From contig NZ_JARLTC010000009.1 of the NCBI RefSeq assembly GCF_029382225.1, positions 62,001 through 126,000 of the forward strand: DNA of 64,000 nucleotides, written 5' to 3'. A program made the position numbers and the translations under genes. The notes under the pieces are model-generated. The model was not told the origin of the DNA. It saw only the letters and a program-made list of their open reading frames with translations, and did no database searches. This document shows, piece by piece, positions 25,161 through 32,674 of this stretch; the stretch's first letter is position 1; the number at the start of each line of letters is the position of its first letter. Source of the DNA: Spongiactinospora sp. TRM90649. GTDB taxonomy: Bacteria; Actinomycetota; Actinomycetes; Streptosporangiales; Streptosporangiaceae.

Positions 25161-26192
25161 TTACCCCGGCCGCGCCTCGATCCAGCAGAAGCCGGTTGGC
25201 GGCAACGGCTCGATCCCGGTCAGGGTGAGGCCGCCGCCGGCGCACAGCCGCTCGAAGTCGGCGCGGGTCCGCTCCAGGCCGTGGCCGTTGACGAGCAAGT
25301 TGAGGTCGTTGAGGTAGGTGAGCGGATTCGCCCCCGGCGGCACCGCGTCGGGAAGAACGTGTTCGATCATCAGGATTCGCCCGTGGGGGGCGACGCTCTG
25401 CCCGCAGTGCCGCAGGATCGTCCCCGCCCGGTGGTCGTCCCAGCCGTGCACGATGCTCTTGAGCAGGTAGAGGTCGGCGCCGCCGGGTACGCCGGCGAAG
25501 AAGTCGCCGGTCTCGACCACACAGCGTTCCGCCACCGCCGCTCTGTCAAGGGTCTGCTTCGCCGCCGACGCGCCCGCGACGCTGTCGTAGACCACTCCCC
25601 GCAGCCCCGGGTACGCCCGCAGCACGGCGGAGATCAGCGTGCCGTCTCCACCGCCCACGTCCACGACGGTCTCGAACCTGCTGAAGTCATAGCCTTTCGC
25701 GACCGTTTCGGCCACGCTCAGCGTGCCCTGGCTCATCGCGGCGTTGTACAGCTGCGACAGTTCGGGGTGGTCGGCCAGATAGCCGAAGAAGTCTGCCTTG
25801 AACGTCTCCTCGAAGGCGGGGCTGCCGGCGCGCAGGCTGAACTCCAGGTTCTGCCAGGCGGTCAGCATGACGGGCTCAGTGATCAGCCGGGCGAGCGCGT
25901 ACATCGACCCGGGCCGGTCGGCTCGTAGGAGCTCCCCCACCTGGGCGACGCCGAACCGGCCCGGACTCGCCTCCGTCAGGACCTCCAGCGCGACCAGCGC
26001 GCGCAGCAGCCGGAGCATCGTGCTCTCGCGCATGCCGTACACGGCTGCGAGGTCGCCCGCGCCGCGCTCGCCGTCGCCGATCGCGTCGGGCAGCTTGAGC
26101 CGCGCCGCCAGGCCCACCACCTGCGTGGCCATGCCGCCGAAGACGAGCCGCACCAGGCTCTGCCACGGGGGGGTTTTCGTCCGCTCTTCCAT
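25161..26192 (-). CDS. O-methyltransferase (acetylserotonin/hydroxyindole O-MT family)
   Basis: 343 residues: an N-terminal winged-helix dimerisation domain (MATQVVGLAARLKLPDAI, STMLRLLRALVALEVL), then the SAM domain with VVDVGGGDGTLISAVL near 180, and KSIVHGWDD carrying the catalytic His. Enzymes of this family methylate aromatic or small-molecule hydroxyls; in this context 4-O-methylation of orsellinate to isoeverninate (as AviG4 does) is the obvious candidate, but a sugar hydroxyl cannot be excluded. ATG at 26192 is 4 nt after the stop of the dioxygenase gene, with GAGAG upstream. Longer in-frame extensions cover the dioxygenase gene and are not real. Confidence 0.8.
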   Translation of the reverse strand: MEERTKTPPWQSLVRLVFGGMATQVVGLAARLKLPDAIGDGERGAGDLAAVYGMRESTMLRLLRALVALEVLTEASPGRFGVAQVGELLRADRPGSMYALARLITEPVMLTAWQNLEFSLRAGSPAFEETFKADFFGYLADHPELSQLYNAAMSQGTLSVAETVAKGYDFSRFETVVDVGGGDGTLISAVLRAYPGLRGVVYDSVAGASAAKQTLDRAAVAERCVVETGDFFAGVPGGADLYLLKSIVHGWDDHRAGTILRHCGQSVAPHGRILMIEHVLPDAVPPGANPLTYLNDLNLLVNGHGLERTRADFERLCAGGGLTLTGIEPLPPTGFCWIEARPG

Positions 26193-26196
26193 GGCG

Positions 26197-27042
26197 TTAG
26201 CTCTCTTCCTCACGGCCCAGGCCGAGGCGGATCGCACGCTCGACCGGCGAACACCCTCCGTCCGCCCGGTCGAGGTCCAACTCCCCGACCGGCAGCAGCG
26301 ACGGCTGGGCCATGAACCGTGGGCGCAGGCCCGTGTTCGAGATGGGCGTGTGCACCAGGAACGGATGGCAGAGGTAGGCATCGCCCGCCTCGCCCGTGGC
26401 CGACGCGAGCGGCCTCTCCACACCCACCCCCGCCGCCTCCAGGTACGTCCCCTCCGGGCCGTACGGCGCGAGCAGCGGCGGCACGTCCAGATGGGAACCG
26501 ACGCGCAGGAGCGTCGGCGCGTCACGCTCGCCGGTGTCGGTGTAGAGCAGGAGCAGCAGCAACGACCGGCCCCGCGAGGTCACGTTGCAGCGAAGGATCT
26601 CGTCGTAGTTGGGCGGCACGAGCGCCAGTTCGCCCTCCCAGTTCAGCGCGTTCGCCGCCTCCGCCTCGGCCGTCAGGAAACTGGCGTCGATGTGCCAGCC
26701 GTAGTCCTCGGCCTCCTCCGGTGGCTTCGTCCGCGGGAAGCGCACCGGAAACGTGCCGACTTTCTCGATGGGCATCCACCGTCCGGGCCCGACCAGCTGA
26801 TCGAAGGCGGCGTGCAGTTCCGGGGTGTTGGCGCTGCGCACGAACGGCTCGGCGTCCTGGAGTCCCAGTCTGACCACTTCTCTGGTCCACGTCGCCGGGT
26901 CATCCGGATCCATGCCGAGCTGCTCCCACAGGAGGCCGCACGCCTCGGCGGCAAGGTCTTTGGGGAACGCACCCTCCACCTTGACGAATCCATCCTGGAC
27001 GAATTCTTCGACCTGCTCGTCTGTCAGTAACCGGGCACTCAT
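26197..27042 (-). CDS. Fe(II)/2-oxoglutarate dioxygenase, phytanoyl-CoA hydroxylase family
   Basis: 281 residues with the metal triad GWHIDAS (H117, D119) and the distal His in CHPFLVHTP (H226 or H231), followed by GLRPRFMAQP with the 2-oxoglutarate-binding Arg. Orthosomycin clusters carry several enzymes of this superfamily (AviO1-3, EvdO1, EvdO2, HygX) that close the orthoester and methylenedioxy rings, so a role in ring closure or hydroxylation fits. The sequence also resembles general phytanoyl-type dioxygenases, so a specific orthosomycin role is not proven. It is the only one in the window; others would have to lie to the left. Candidate operator site 9 is upstream. Confidence 0.8.
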   Translation of the reverse strand: MSARLLTDEQVEEFVQDGFVKVEGAFPKDLAAEACGLLWEQLGMDPDDPATWTREVVRLGLQDAEPFVRSANTPELHAAFDQLVGPGRWMPIEKVGTFPVRFPRTKPPEEAEDYGWHIDASFLTAEAEAANALNWEGELALVPPNYDEILRCNVTSRGRSLLLLLLYTDTGERDAPTLLRVGSHLDVPPLLAPYGPEGTYLEAAGVGVERPLASATGEAGDAYLCHPFLVHTPISNTGLRPRFMAQPSLLPVGELDLDRADGGCSPVERAIRLGLGREEES

Positions 27043-27122
27043 CGCGCTCCTTACGGGAGAGGAAATACCCCCGCTCGTTTATATCCGCGGAAACGGTGCC
27101 AGGTGAGGGGTGGCGCCAATAA

Positions 27123-27138
27123 CTAGAATTTTCCTCAG
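27123..27138. promoter_or_regulatory. Candidate operator (site 9)
   Basis: CTAGAATTTTCCTCAG, 81 nt upstream of the dioxygenase start. It matches 12 of 16 positions of CTVGGGAWWTCCCBAG and is the rightmost copy, consistent with the cluster ending here. Confidence 0.4.
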
Positions 27139-27178
27139 ACGTGTGTTCTGTGGTCGAACGACCCCCTCACCAGGGGCG

Positions 27179-27430
27179 ATGGGCCCGGTGGCCGAGTGCC
27201 TGCGGATCATTGCCGACGCTCCCGAGGTGGTCGGAACGGTGGCCGGGCCAGTGGTCGCCCGGCTCAGATATCGCACCAGTGACGTGAAGCTCACGGCCGA
27301 ACGGATCTCGGAAGGCATCGAGGTGGAGCTGGAGGCCCGCCGGGTCAGGTCGCTGGACGCCGAACAGGCCCGAGCCTGGACCAAGCAGATCGAGGCCGCC
27401 CTGAACGCCGACCGGCCCCAGGGCCCCTGA
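27179..27430 (+). CDS. Small protein resembling effector-associated component EACC1
   Basis: 83 residues from ATG 27179 (AGGGG upstream). The pattern VVGTVAGPVVARLRYRTSDVKL, then VELEARRVRSLDAEQARAW, resembles the EACC1 constant component described for actinobacterial conflict/effector systems: a short hydrophobic segment, R-x-SDV, and a closing beta-strand with ARRVRxLDA. These small proteins normally sit beside caspase-like, trypsin-like or other effector genes; none is seen here, only a serine hydrolase on the other strand. The frame is open back to 27110 but that would include operator site 9. The family call rests on pattern memory. Confidence 0.4.
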   Translation: MGPVAECLRIIADAPEVVGTVAGPVVARLRYRTSDVKLTAERISEGIEVELEARRVRSLDAEQARAWTKQIEAALNADRPQGP

Positions 27431-27545
27431 CCGCGCAAACATGCCGGGACATGCCTGAACATCTCCTGGTCGGTGACTTCGACATCCGTGTGCACGGGCA
27501 TGGTGTCCACGCCGATGCGTTGGAACACGCCCGGACCCGCGAGTC

Positions 27546-29099
27546 CTATTCCCGGGTGTCGTTCATGCCGAGCTCCGTCGAATGCGGCGCCGGGCCGCGG
27601 CTGCGGCCGGGGTTCTGGGTTGGGGTCGGGTGGGTGGGGCGGTGGTAGTGCCAGAGGCGGCGGGTGAGGGCGGCTGACCCGAGTAGGGCGCAGGTGAGGG
27701 AGAAGAGGGCCAGCAGGGGAAGGAGCCAGGCGGTGACGATCCAGTACTGGAGGTTGAACGATCCCCAGATGAAGGTCGGTAGCAGCGCGCCCAGGACGGT
27801 TACCAGGGCGAGGGGGGTGAGGCGCAGGGTCAGCATCGGGCGGCGGGCCGGGCGGCGGCGGGTGGCCCAGTGGCGGGATCGGGCGATCGCGGTGAGGAGC
27901 AGGGCGGCTGTGACCGCTGTGAGGCCGAGGAGGATCGCGTTTACGGGATTCAGTGGGTTGCTCATCGGTGTCGCCGGGGCTCCGAGGAGGTTGGCGGACA
28001 GGAGGCTGGGGTCGCCGCCGCTGTTGGTGAGGACGAGGGCGGCCATGCCGGTCTTGGGAGAGAAGACCATGTCGCCGGTCCACGTCGCCAGGGTCCCGCC
28101 GTGGCCGATCCCTGACACGGGGGCGGGGCGGGACTGCCAGCCGAGGGCGTAGTCGCCGGCTTTCGGCTGGGGGGTGTGCGACTCGGTCAGGGAGCGGGCG
28201 CTCAGCAGGTCCACCCCCAAGGTGCCCTGGTTGAAGCGCAGCCATCGCACCATGTCGTCCAGGGTCGAGATCACGCCGCCGTTGCCGACGCACATCCCCG
28301 GCATCTCCGGGGCCGCGACGGCGAGCCCGAGAACGACCTCATAACCGGACGGCAGGCCCTCGGCACCATCGGAGCACCCGAGCGTCGAGCTGGTGTCGCT
28401 CATGCCCAGCGGGGTGAACAGTTCGGTGTGGAGGAAGGCGTCGAAGGACTTCCCGGACACCACCTCGACGATCCTCGCCGCGATCGAGTAGTTGGTGTTG
28501 TGGTACTCGGAGCGGGTGCCCGGGGCGGCGGCGAGGGTCTTGTCGGCCAGTCTGGCCACGATCTCCCGCGCGCCGCGCGGAGGCGGGAACACGTACTCGT
28601 TGTTCGTGCTGTTCGACAGGCCCGAGGTGTGGCTGAGGATCTGGCGCACGGTGATCGCGGTGAAGCGGGGGTCGGCCAGCCTGAACTCGGGCAGGACCTT
28701 GACGACCGGGTCGTCCAGGGAGACGCGGTCACGGTCGACCAGCAGCATGACCGCGGCGGCCGTCATCGACTTGCTCATCGACGCGATCCGGAACCGGGTC
28801 CGAGGCGTCACGGCGTTGCCGTCCCCGTCCCGGCCGCGGACGATCGTCTCGACCGACGATCCGTCGATCACGGCCGCCGCGACGCCCGGCGTGCCGTAGA
28901 CGGAGCGGTAGTCGTCGACCAGCCCTTCGCCGGTGGCGTGGGCGGGTGCCGTCCAGACGAGCGGCAGGGCGGCGAGCACGCCGCCGAGGACGATGAGGCA
29001 GGTCACGGGAGAGAAGCGGAGACTGCGGAGACTGCGGAGACTGCGGAGACTTGGGAGACGCACGACGTCGAACGTAGGCGGGGCGCCACCAGGGGACAT
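27546..29099 (-). CDS. Class C beta-lactamase-like serine hydrolase with C-terminal membrane segments
   Basis: 517 residues. An N-terminal hydrophobic export segment (VTCLIVLGGVLAALPLVW) is followed by the serine hydrolase domain: SMSK (nucleophile Ser and Lys), YHNTNY (Tyr-x-Asn) and GHGGT. The C-terminal 170 residues hold about four transmembrane helices, as in membrane-anchored D-aminopeptidase/beta-lactamase family proteins acting on the outer face. The start is uncertain: ATG 29099 is given, an upstream frame to 29171 would overlap the response regulator. The segment encoded by four 9-bp repeats (29016 to 29051) reads as repeated Leu-Arg-Ser just before the hydrophobic segment. It follows the two-component genes by 43 nt. 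Confidence 0.75.
   Translation of the reverse strand: MSPGGAPPTFDVVRLPSLRSLRSLRSLRFSPVTCLIVLGGVLAALPLVWTAPAHATGEGLVDDYRSVYGTPGVAAAVIDGSSVETIVRGRDGDGNAVTPRTRFRIASMSKSMTAAAVMLLVDRDRVSLDDPVVKVLPEFRLADPRFTAITVRQILSHTSGLSNSTNNEYVFPPPRGAREIVARLADKTLAAAPGTRSEYHNTNYSIAARIVEVVSGKSFDAFLHTELFTPLGMSDTSSTLGCSDGAEGLPSGYEVVLGLAVAAPEMPGMCVGNGGVISTLDDMVRWLRFNQGTLGVDLLSARSLTESHTPQPKAGDYALGWQSRPAPVSGIGHGGTLATWTGDMVFSPKTGMAALVLTNSGGDPSLLSANLLGAPATPMSNPLNPVNAILLGLTAVTAALLLTAIARSRHWATRRRPARRPMLTLRLTPLALVTVLGALLPTFIWGSFNLQYWIVTAWLLPLLALFSLTCALLGSAALTRRLWHYHRPTHPTPTQNPGRSRGPAPHSTELGMNDTRE
29016..29051. repeat. Four tandem 9-bp repeats in coding sequence
   Basis: GCGGAGACT repeated four times without change, encoding Leu-Arg-Ser units (minus strand) at the positively charged side of the export segment of the serine hydrolase. 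Length is divisible by three, so copy-number change keeps the frame. Confidence 0.9.
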
Positions 29100-29142
29100 C
29101 ACCCTAAGGGGTGAGCCGGGGGCACCCGGCAGGATGGAATTC

Positions 29143-29805
29143 TCAGTCGGGCAGGTCGCCGCGACCGACAAGTCCGTTCTCGTACGCGTGGATCACCGCG
29201 TGCACGCGGTCGCGCAGGCCCAGCTTCTGCAGGACGGCACGGACGTGCGACTTCACGGTGTTCTCGCTCAGCACCAGTTCGGCGCGGATCTCGTTGTTGG
29301 ACCTGCCTCGGGCGAGCAGGCCGAAGATCTCGACCTCGCGCGGGGTGAGTCCGTCCAGGGCGCCCGTCCTTCGCGTGGGCACCTGCCGGATGAGATCGAG
29401 GATCGTCGCGGCCACCCCCGGGGCCAGCGCCGACGTTCCGGAGGCGACGTCGCACACGGCCTGGGCGAGGGCGGCGGGGCGGACGTCCTTGGTCAGGTAG
29501 CCGCTGGCGCCGGCTCGGATCGCGGCCACGACCAGTTCGTCGTCGTCGAACGTCGTCAGCATGAGCACCCGGGTCGCGGGTGCGATCCTGACGATCTCCG
29601 CCGTGGCGGCGACTCCGTCCATGCGCGGCATGCGGATGTCCATCAGGACCACGTCCAGGCGGTGCCGCCGGACGACCTCGATCGCGTCGGCGCCGTTCGC
29701 GACGTCGTGGGTGACCTCGATGCGTTCGTCGGCCGACAGGACCGTGCGGAGCGAGACCCGCAGCAGCTCCTGGTCGTCGACGAGCATGACACGGATGCCG
29801 GTCAC
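29143..29805 (-). CDS. NarL-family response regulator
   Basis: 220 residues: receiver domain with VDDQE, phosphoacceptor in VVLMDIRMPRMDG and the Thr/Lys pair LTTF and LTKDVRP, then a LuxR-type HTH (LTPREVEIFGLLARGRSNNE, SENTVKSHVRAVLQKLGLRD). It should bind DNA when phosphorylated by the adjacent kinase. GTG start at 29805 overlaps the kinase stop by 4 nt, with AAGGAGG upstream inside the kinase gene. The serine hydrolase gene 43 nt downstream is a likely target or co-transcribed partner. Confidence 0.9.
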   Translation of the reverse strand: MTGIRVMLVDDQELLRVSLRTVLSADERIEVTHDVANGADAIEVVRRHRLDVVLMDIRMPRMDGVAATAEIVRIAPATRVLMLTTFDDDELVVAAIRAGASGYLTKDVRPAALAQAVCDVASGTSALAPGVAATILDLIRQVPTRRTGALDGLTPREVEIFGLLARGRSNNEIRAELVLSENTVKSHVRAVLQKLGLRDRVHAVIHAYENGLVGRGDLPD

Positions 29806-30962
29806 GCTCCCTCCTTGGTGGGGAGCCGCGCCCGCAGCGTCCATCCGTCGTCCCCGTCGTCGATCGACAGGGTGCCGCCCGCGGTACGCACACGTTCCTC
29901 GATTCCCATCAGGCCGGTCCCCTGGCCGCCGGCGGCGCGGCGCGCCCTGCCGCCGTTGTCGCGCACTTCCACCACCGCCTCGCCCGGGGTCCAGCGCAGG
30001 CGGACGGTCACCTCGACCGGTGGTTCGAGGTGGCGCAGCGCGTTGGTGATGCCCTCTTGCACGGTACGGACGGCCGCGACCTCGGCGCTCAGGCTCAGTG
30101 GCCGTCGCTCGCCCGCCTCCGCGAAGGTGACCGCGTGGAGTGGGCTCGCCGCGGAGGCCACGAGGTCGGGGAGGGCGTCCAGCGAGATCGGGACCTCTAC
30201 CGGCCGGGAGTCGGCACGCGGACCCACGGTGGCCAGCATCGCTCGCAGGCCCTGGTGGGCGTCCCGGCCGGTCTCGGCGATGGCGCCGAGTTCGCGGCGG
30301 GTCGCCGGATCCGCCGTCGTCACCGCCGTGGCCTCGATCCGCGCGACCATGACGGTGACCGTGTGGGCGATCACGTCGTGCAGGTCGCGGCGGATGCCGG
30401 CCCGTTCGTCCGCGACCGCCGCGGCCAGTCGTTCGCTCTCGGCTCGCCGGGCGGCCTCGTGCCTGCGGCATACCAGCACGGCCGCGAGCCACACGCCGCC
30501 GACCACGAGCATCAGCAGCCCGCCCTCGACGAAGCGGGTCCACCCGGGTTCGCCGGGCGGGAGCCGGTCCCACGCCACCAGCTCGGTGAGGACGATCCCG
30601 AGCGCGGCGACGGCCAGCGCGACCACCGAGGACCTGACCGAGACCCGGGTGGTCAGCCGCCACAAGGTCAGGGGGAAGCACACGGCCGAGGGCAGCATGG
30701 TGGGTGACCAGCTCAGGAAGGGCGTCGTCACCAGGACGAGCATGCCGGCCGCACCGAGCGCGTAGCCCGCCCAGGGCCGTCGATGGGCCGCCGCCACTCC
30801 CCCATGGAGCAGGACGGCGGCGCCCGCCATGGCGGTGAGCTGCCACAGGTCCGCGCCGAGCTGCCGGACGCCCACGAGGGTGAGCACCGTCAGGAGTGCC
30901 AGGACCACGTGGGTCACCACCATCGTCGCCGGCCAGGTGGTCCGGCGAGGGGAGGCTGTCAC
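29802..30962 (-). CDS. Sensor histidine kinase (HisKA_3, NarL-type partner)
   Basis: 386 residues. Four to five transmembrane helices occupy the first 190 residues with no large extracellular loop, so it senses within or near the membrane. The phosphoacceptor His is in RRDLHDVIAHTVTVMVARIEA. The ATPase domain ends with VVEVRDNGG and GTGLMGIEERV. GTG start at 30962 is chosen because GGAGG stands 8 nt upstream; longer frames to 31160 run into the opposite gene's promoter. Kinase and regulator overlap by 4 nt and form a standard two-component operon. Confidence 0.85.
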   Translation of the reverse strand: MTASPRRTTWPATMVVTHVVLALLTVLTLVGVRQLGADLWQLTAMAGAAVLLHGGVAAAHRRPWAGYALGAAGMLVLVTTPFLSWSPTMLPSAVCFPLTLWRLTTRVSVRSSVVALAVAALGIVLTELVAWDRLPPGEPGWTRFVEGGLLMLVVGGVWLAAVLVCRRHEAARRAESERLAAAVADERAGIRRDLHDVIAHTVTVMVARIEATAVTTADPATRRELGAIAETGRDAHQGLRAMLATVGPRADSRPVEVPISLDALPDLVASAASPLHAVTFAEAGERRPLSLSAEVAAVRTVQEGITNALRHLEPPVEVTVRLRWTPGEAVVEVRDNGGRARRAAGGQGTGLMGIEERVRTAGGTLSIDDGDDGWTLRARLPTKEGA

Positions 30963-31152
30963 GGGCGTCGCCTCCGGTGGTCTTGTGGGGTGGTGGCCCT
31001 GCCTGGCCTGACGTGCCACAGGATAGCCAGCGGCGTGCGGGCCGAGCCACGTGACAGCGTGTCTGACCCGAGTGGCTTTCCGGGTTGTCGGGACTTCCGA
31101 AGACTGGGAGATGGATCCGCCGCCGGGTGGGTTCTGGGGCTTAGGGAGACGC

Positions 31153-31620
31153 ATGGGCAAGTACGATCACCTGTTCATCGAGCGCATGCTCGAATGTGGC
31201 GATGACCTCGTGAACGAGGGGGCCGCGGCGGGAGGGGAGCGGCCGGCCAACATCAGCAGTCCGTTCGGGCTGATGCGCGGGATCGATGTCGATCTCAGCA
31301 AGGTGCACATGGCCTACAGCTGGATCAACCCGACGTCGGAGAAGGTGCACTGGGTCAACGACCACGAGCACACCTACGACGAGGTGCTGATGTGGATGGG
31401 CAGCGACCCGGACAACCTGCACGACCTGGGGGCGGAGCTGTACCTCGACATCGAGGGTGAGCGGCACACCGTGACGACCACGGGCGCGGTGTGGATTCCG
31501 GCGGGGACGCGGCACTGTCCGCTGGGGTTCAACTACGTCAACCGGTCGTTCAGCTTCATCGCGCTTTCGCTGAACCCGGAGTACTCGTCGGATGAGAACG
31601 TTCCCCCGGGGCATAGCTGA
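31153..31620 (+). CDS. Cupin-like protein of unknown function
   Basis: 155 residues with a cupin-like pattern: HEHTYDEVLMWMGSDPDNL with two His and a Glu, then GAVWIPAGTRHCPLG with the C-terminal His. A metal-binding single-domain beta barrel is likely, but the substrate is unknown. ATG start with GGGAG 4 nt upstream. Transcribed alone, divergent from the two-component operon and converging on the aldo/keto reductase, with a clear terminator after it. Confidence 0.6.
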   Translation: MGKYDHLFIERMLECGDDLVNEGAAAGGERPANISSPFGLMRGIDVDLSKVHMAYSWINPTSEKVHWVNDHEHTYDEVLMWMGSDPDNLHDLGAELYLDIEGERHTVTTTGAVWIPAGTRHCPLGFNYVNRSFSFIALSLNPEYSSDENVPPGHS

Positions 31621-31635
31621 GGGGGTAAAGAGGCA

Positions 31636-31668
31636 CGGGCCGGGCGGAACCTCGTTCCGCCCGGCCCG
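31636..31668. terminator. Bidirectional intrinsic terminator
   Basis: Perfect 15-bp stem (CGGGCCGGGCGGAAC and its complement) around the loop CTC, between the convergent cupin-like gene (ends 31620) and the aldo/keto reductase gene (ends 31679). Confidence 0.85.
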
Positions 31669-31678
31669 CTTTGCGGTA

Positions 31679-32674
31679 TTAGAGCGGTTCTCCTGGCAGC
31701 GGGCCGTGGCCGGCGCCGGTCTCGTTCACGACTGTTGTGATCTCTTTCAGGTCCTCGGCGGTGAGGGGCAGGGCGGAGGCGTCGAGCCAGCCGTCGACCT
31801 GGCCGGACGTGCGGGCGCCGACGATGGCGGCGGTGACTCCGGGGATGGTGGTGGTCCAGGCGGTGGCGAGCGACGCCACTGAGGTGCCGTGACGCTCGGC
31901 GAGGGGGCGCAGCGCGTCCTGGAGGGCGAGGTTGCGTTCGAGCTGGGGGGATCGGAACTCTGAGGCGCGGGAGCGCCAGTCGTCGCCGGGCAGGGCGGCG
32001 GCGCGTTCGGCGGTGAAGGTGCCGGACAGCAGGCCGGACGCCATGGGGCTGTAGACGATCACACCGGTGTCATGGGCGGCGCACCAGGGGATGACGTCGG
32101 CGGCGGCGTCGCGGTGGATGAGTGACAGGGGTGGTTGCAGGGAGGCGACGTGCCCGACCGCCTCGCAGCGGTCCAGCAGCTCGACGCCGAAGTTGGACAC
32201 CCCGGCGTGCCGGACCTTGCCCGCCTCGACCAGTTCGAGCACCGCGCCCCAGGATTCCTCGATCGGCGGCCCGTTCGGGTCGGGGGCGTGGATCTGGTAC
32301 AGGTCGATCCGGTCGATGCCCAGGCGGCGCAGTGAGTCGTCGCATTCGCGCCTGATCGATTCGGGGGTGAGGTCGTTGCTCTCGACGCCGTGCTCGTCCC
32401 AGACGAGCCCGCACTTGGTGAAGATCAGCGGGCGGTCGGCCGGGGGCAGGGCGGACAGAGCCCGTCCGACCACTTCCTCGGCGTGCCCGAATCCGTAGAC
32501 CGCGGCGGTGTCGATCCAGTTGACGCCGCGGGCGACGGCGTGGTGGATCGCGGCGATCGACTCGTCGTCGGACTGGGTGCCCCAGCCCATCAGGCCCGGG
32601 CCGCCGACGGCCCAGCTTCCGAAGCCGACCGTGGTGATCGCCATACCGGTGCTGCCCAGCTCGCGCGTGCGCAC
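31679..32674 (-). CDS. Aldo/keto reductase
   Basis: 331 residues, TIM-barrel reductase with the AKR tetrad visible: Asp and Tyr in WIDTAAVYGFG, Lys in IFTKCGL, His in YQIHAPDPNG. NADPH-dependent reduction of an aldehyde or ketone in the cytosol, or the reverse. The GTG start directly follows the TGA of the CocE-type hydrolase (TGAGTG), with AAGGAG upstream, so it is co-translated as the last gene of the amide-catabolism operon. It could reduce an aldehyde released by the upstream hydrolases. Confidence 0.85.
   Translation of the reverse strand: MRTRELGSTGMAITTVGFGSWAVGGPGLMGWGTQSDDESIAAIHHAVARGVNWIDTAAVYGFGHAEEVVGRALSALPPADRPLIFTKCGLVWDEHGVESNDLTPESIRRECDDSLRRLGIDRIDLYQIHAPDPNGPPIEESWGAVLELVEAGKVRHAGVSNFGVELLDRCEAVGHVASLQPPLSLIHRDAAADVIPWCAAHDTGVIVYSPMASGLLSGTFTAERAAALPGDDWRSRASEFRSPQLERNLALQDALRPLAERHGTSVASLATAWTTTIPGVTAAIVGARTSGQVDGWLDASALPLTAEDLKEITTVVNETGAGHGPLPGEPL

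Noticed and set aside
27110..27178. N-terminal extension of the EACC1-like gene
   Set aside because: It would place operator site 9 and promoter-like AT-rich DNA inside the coding sequence; ATG 27179 is better placed.
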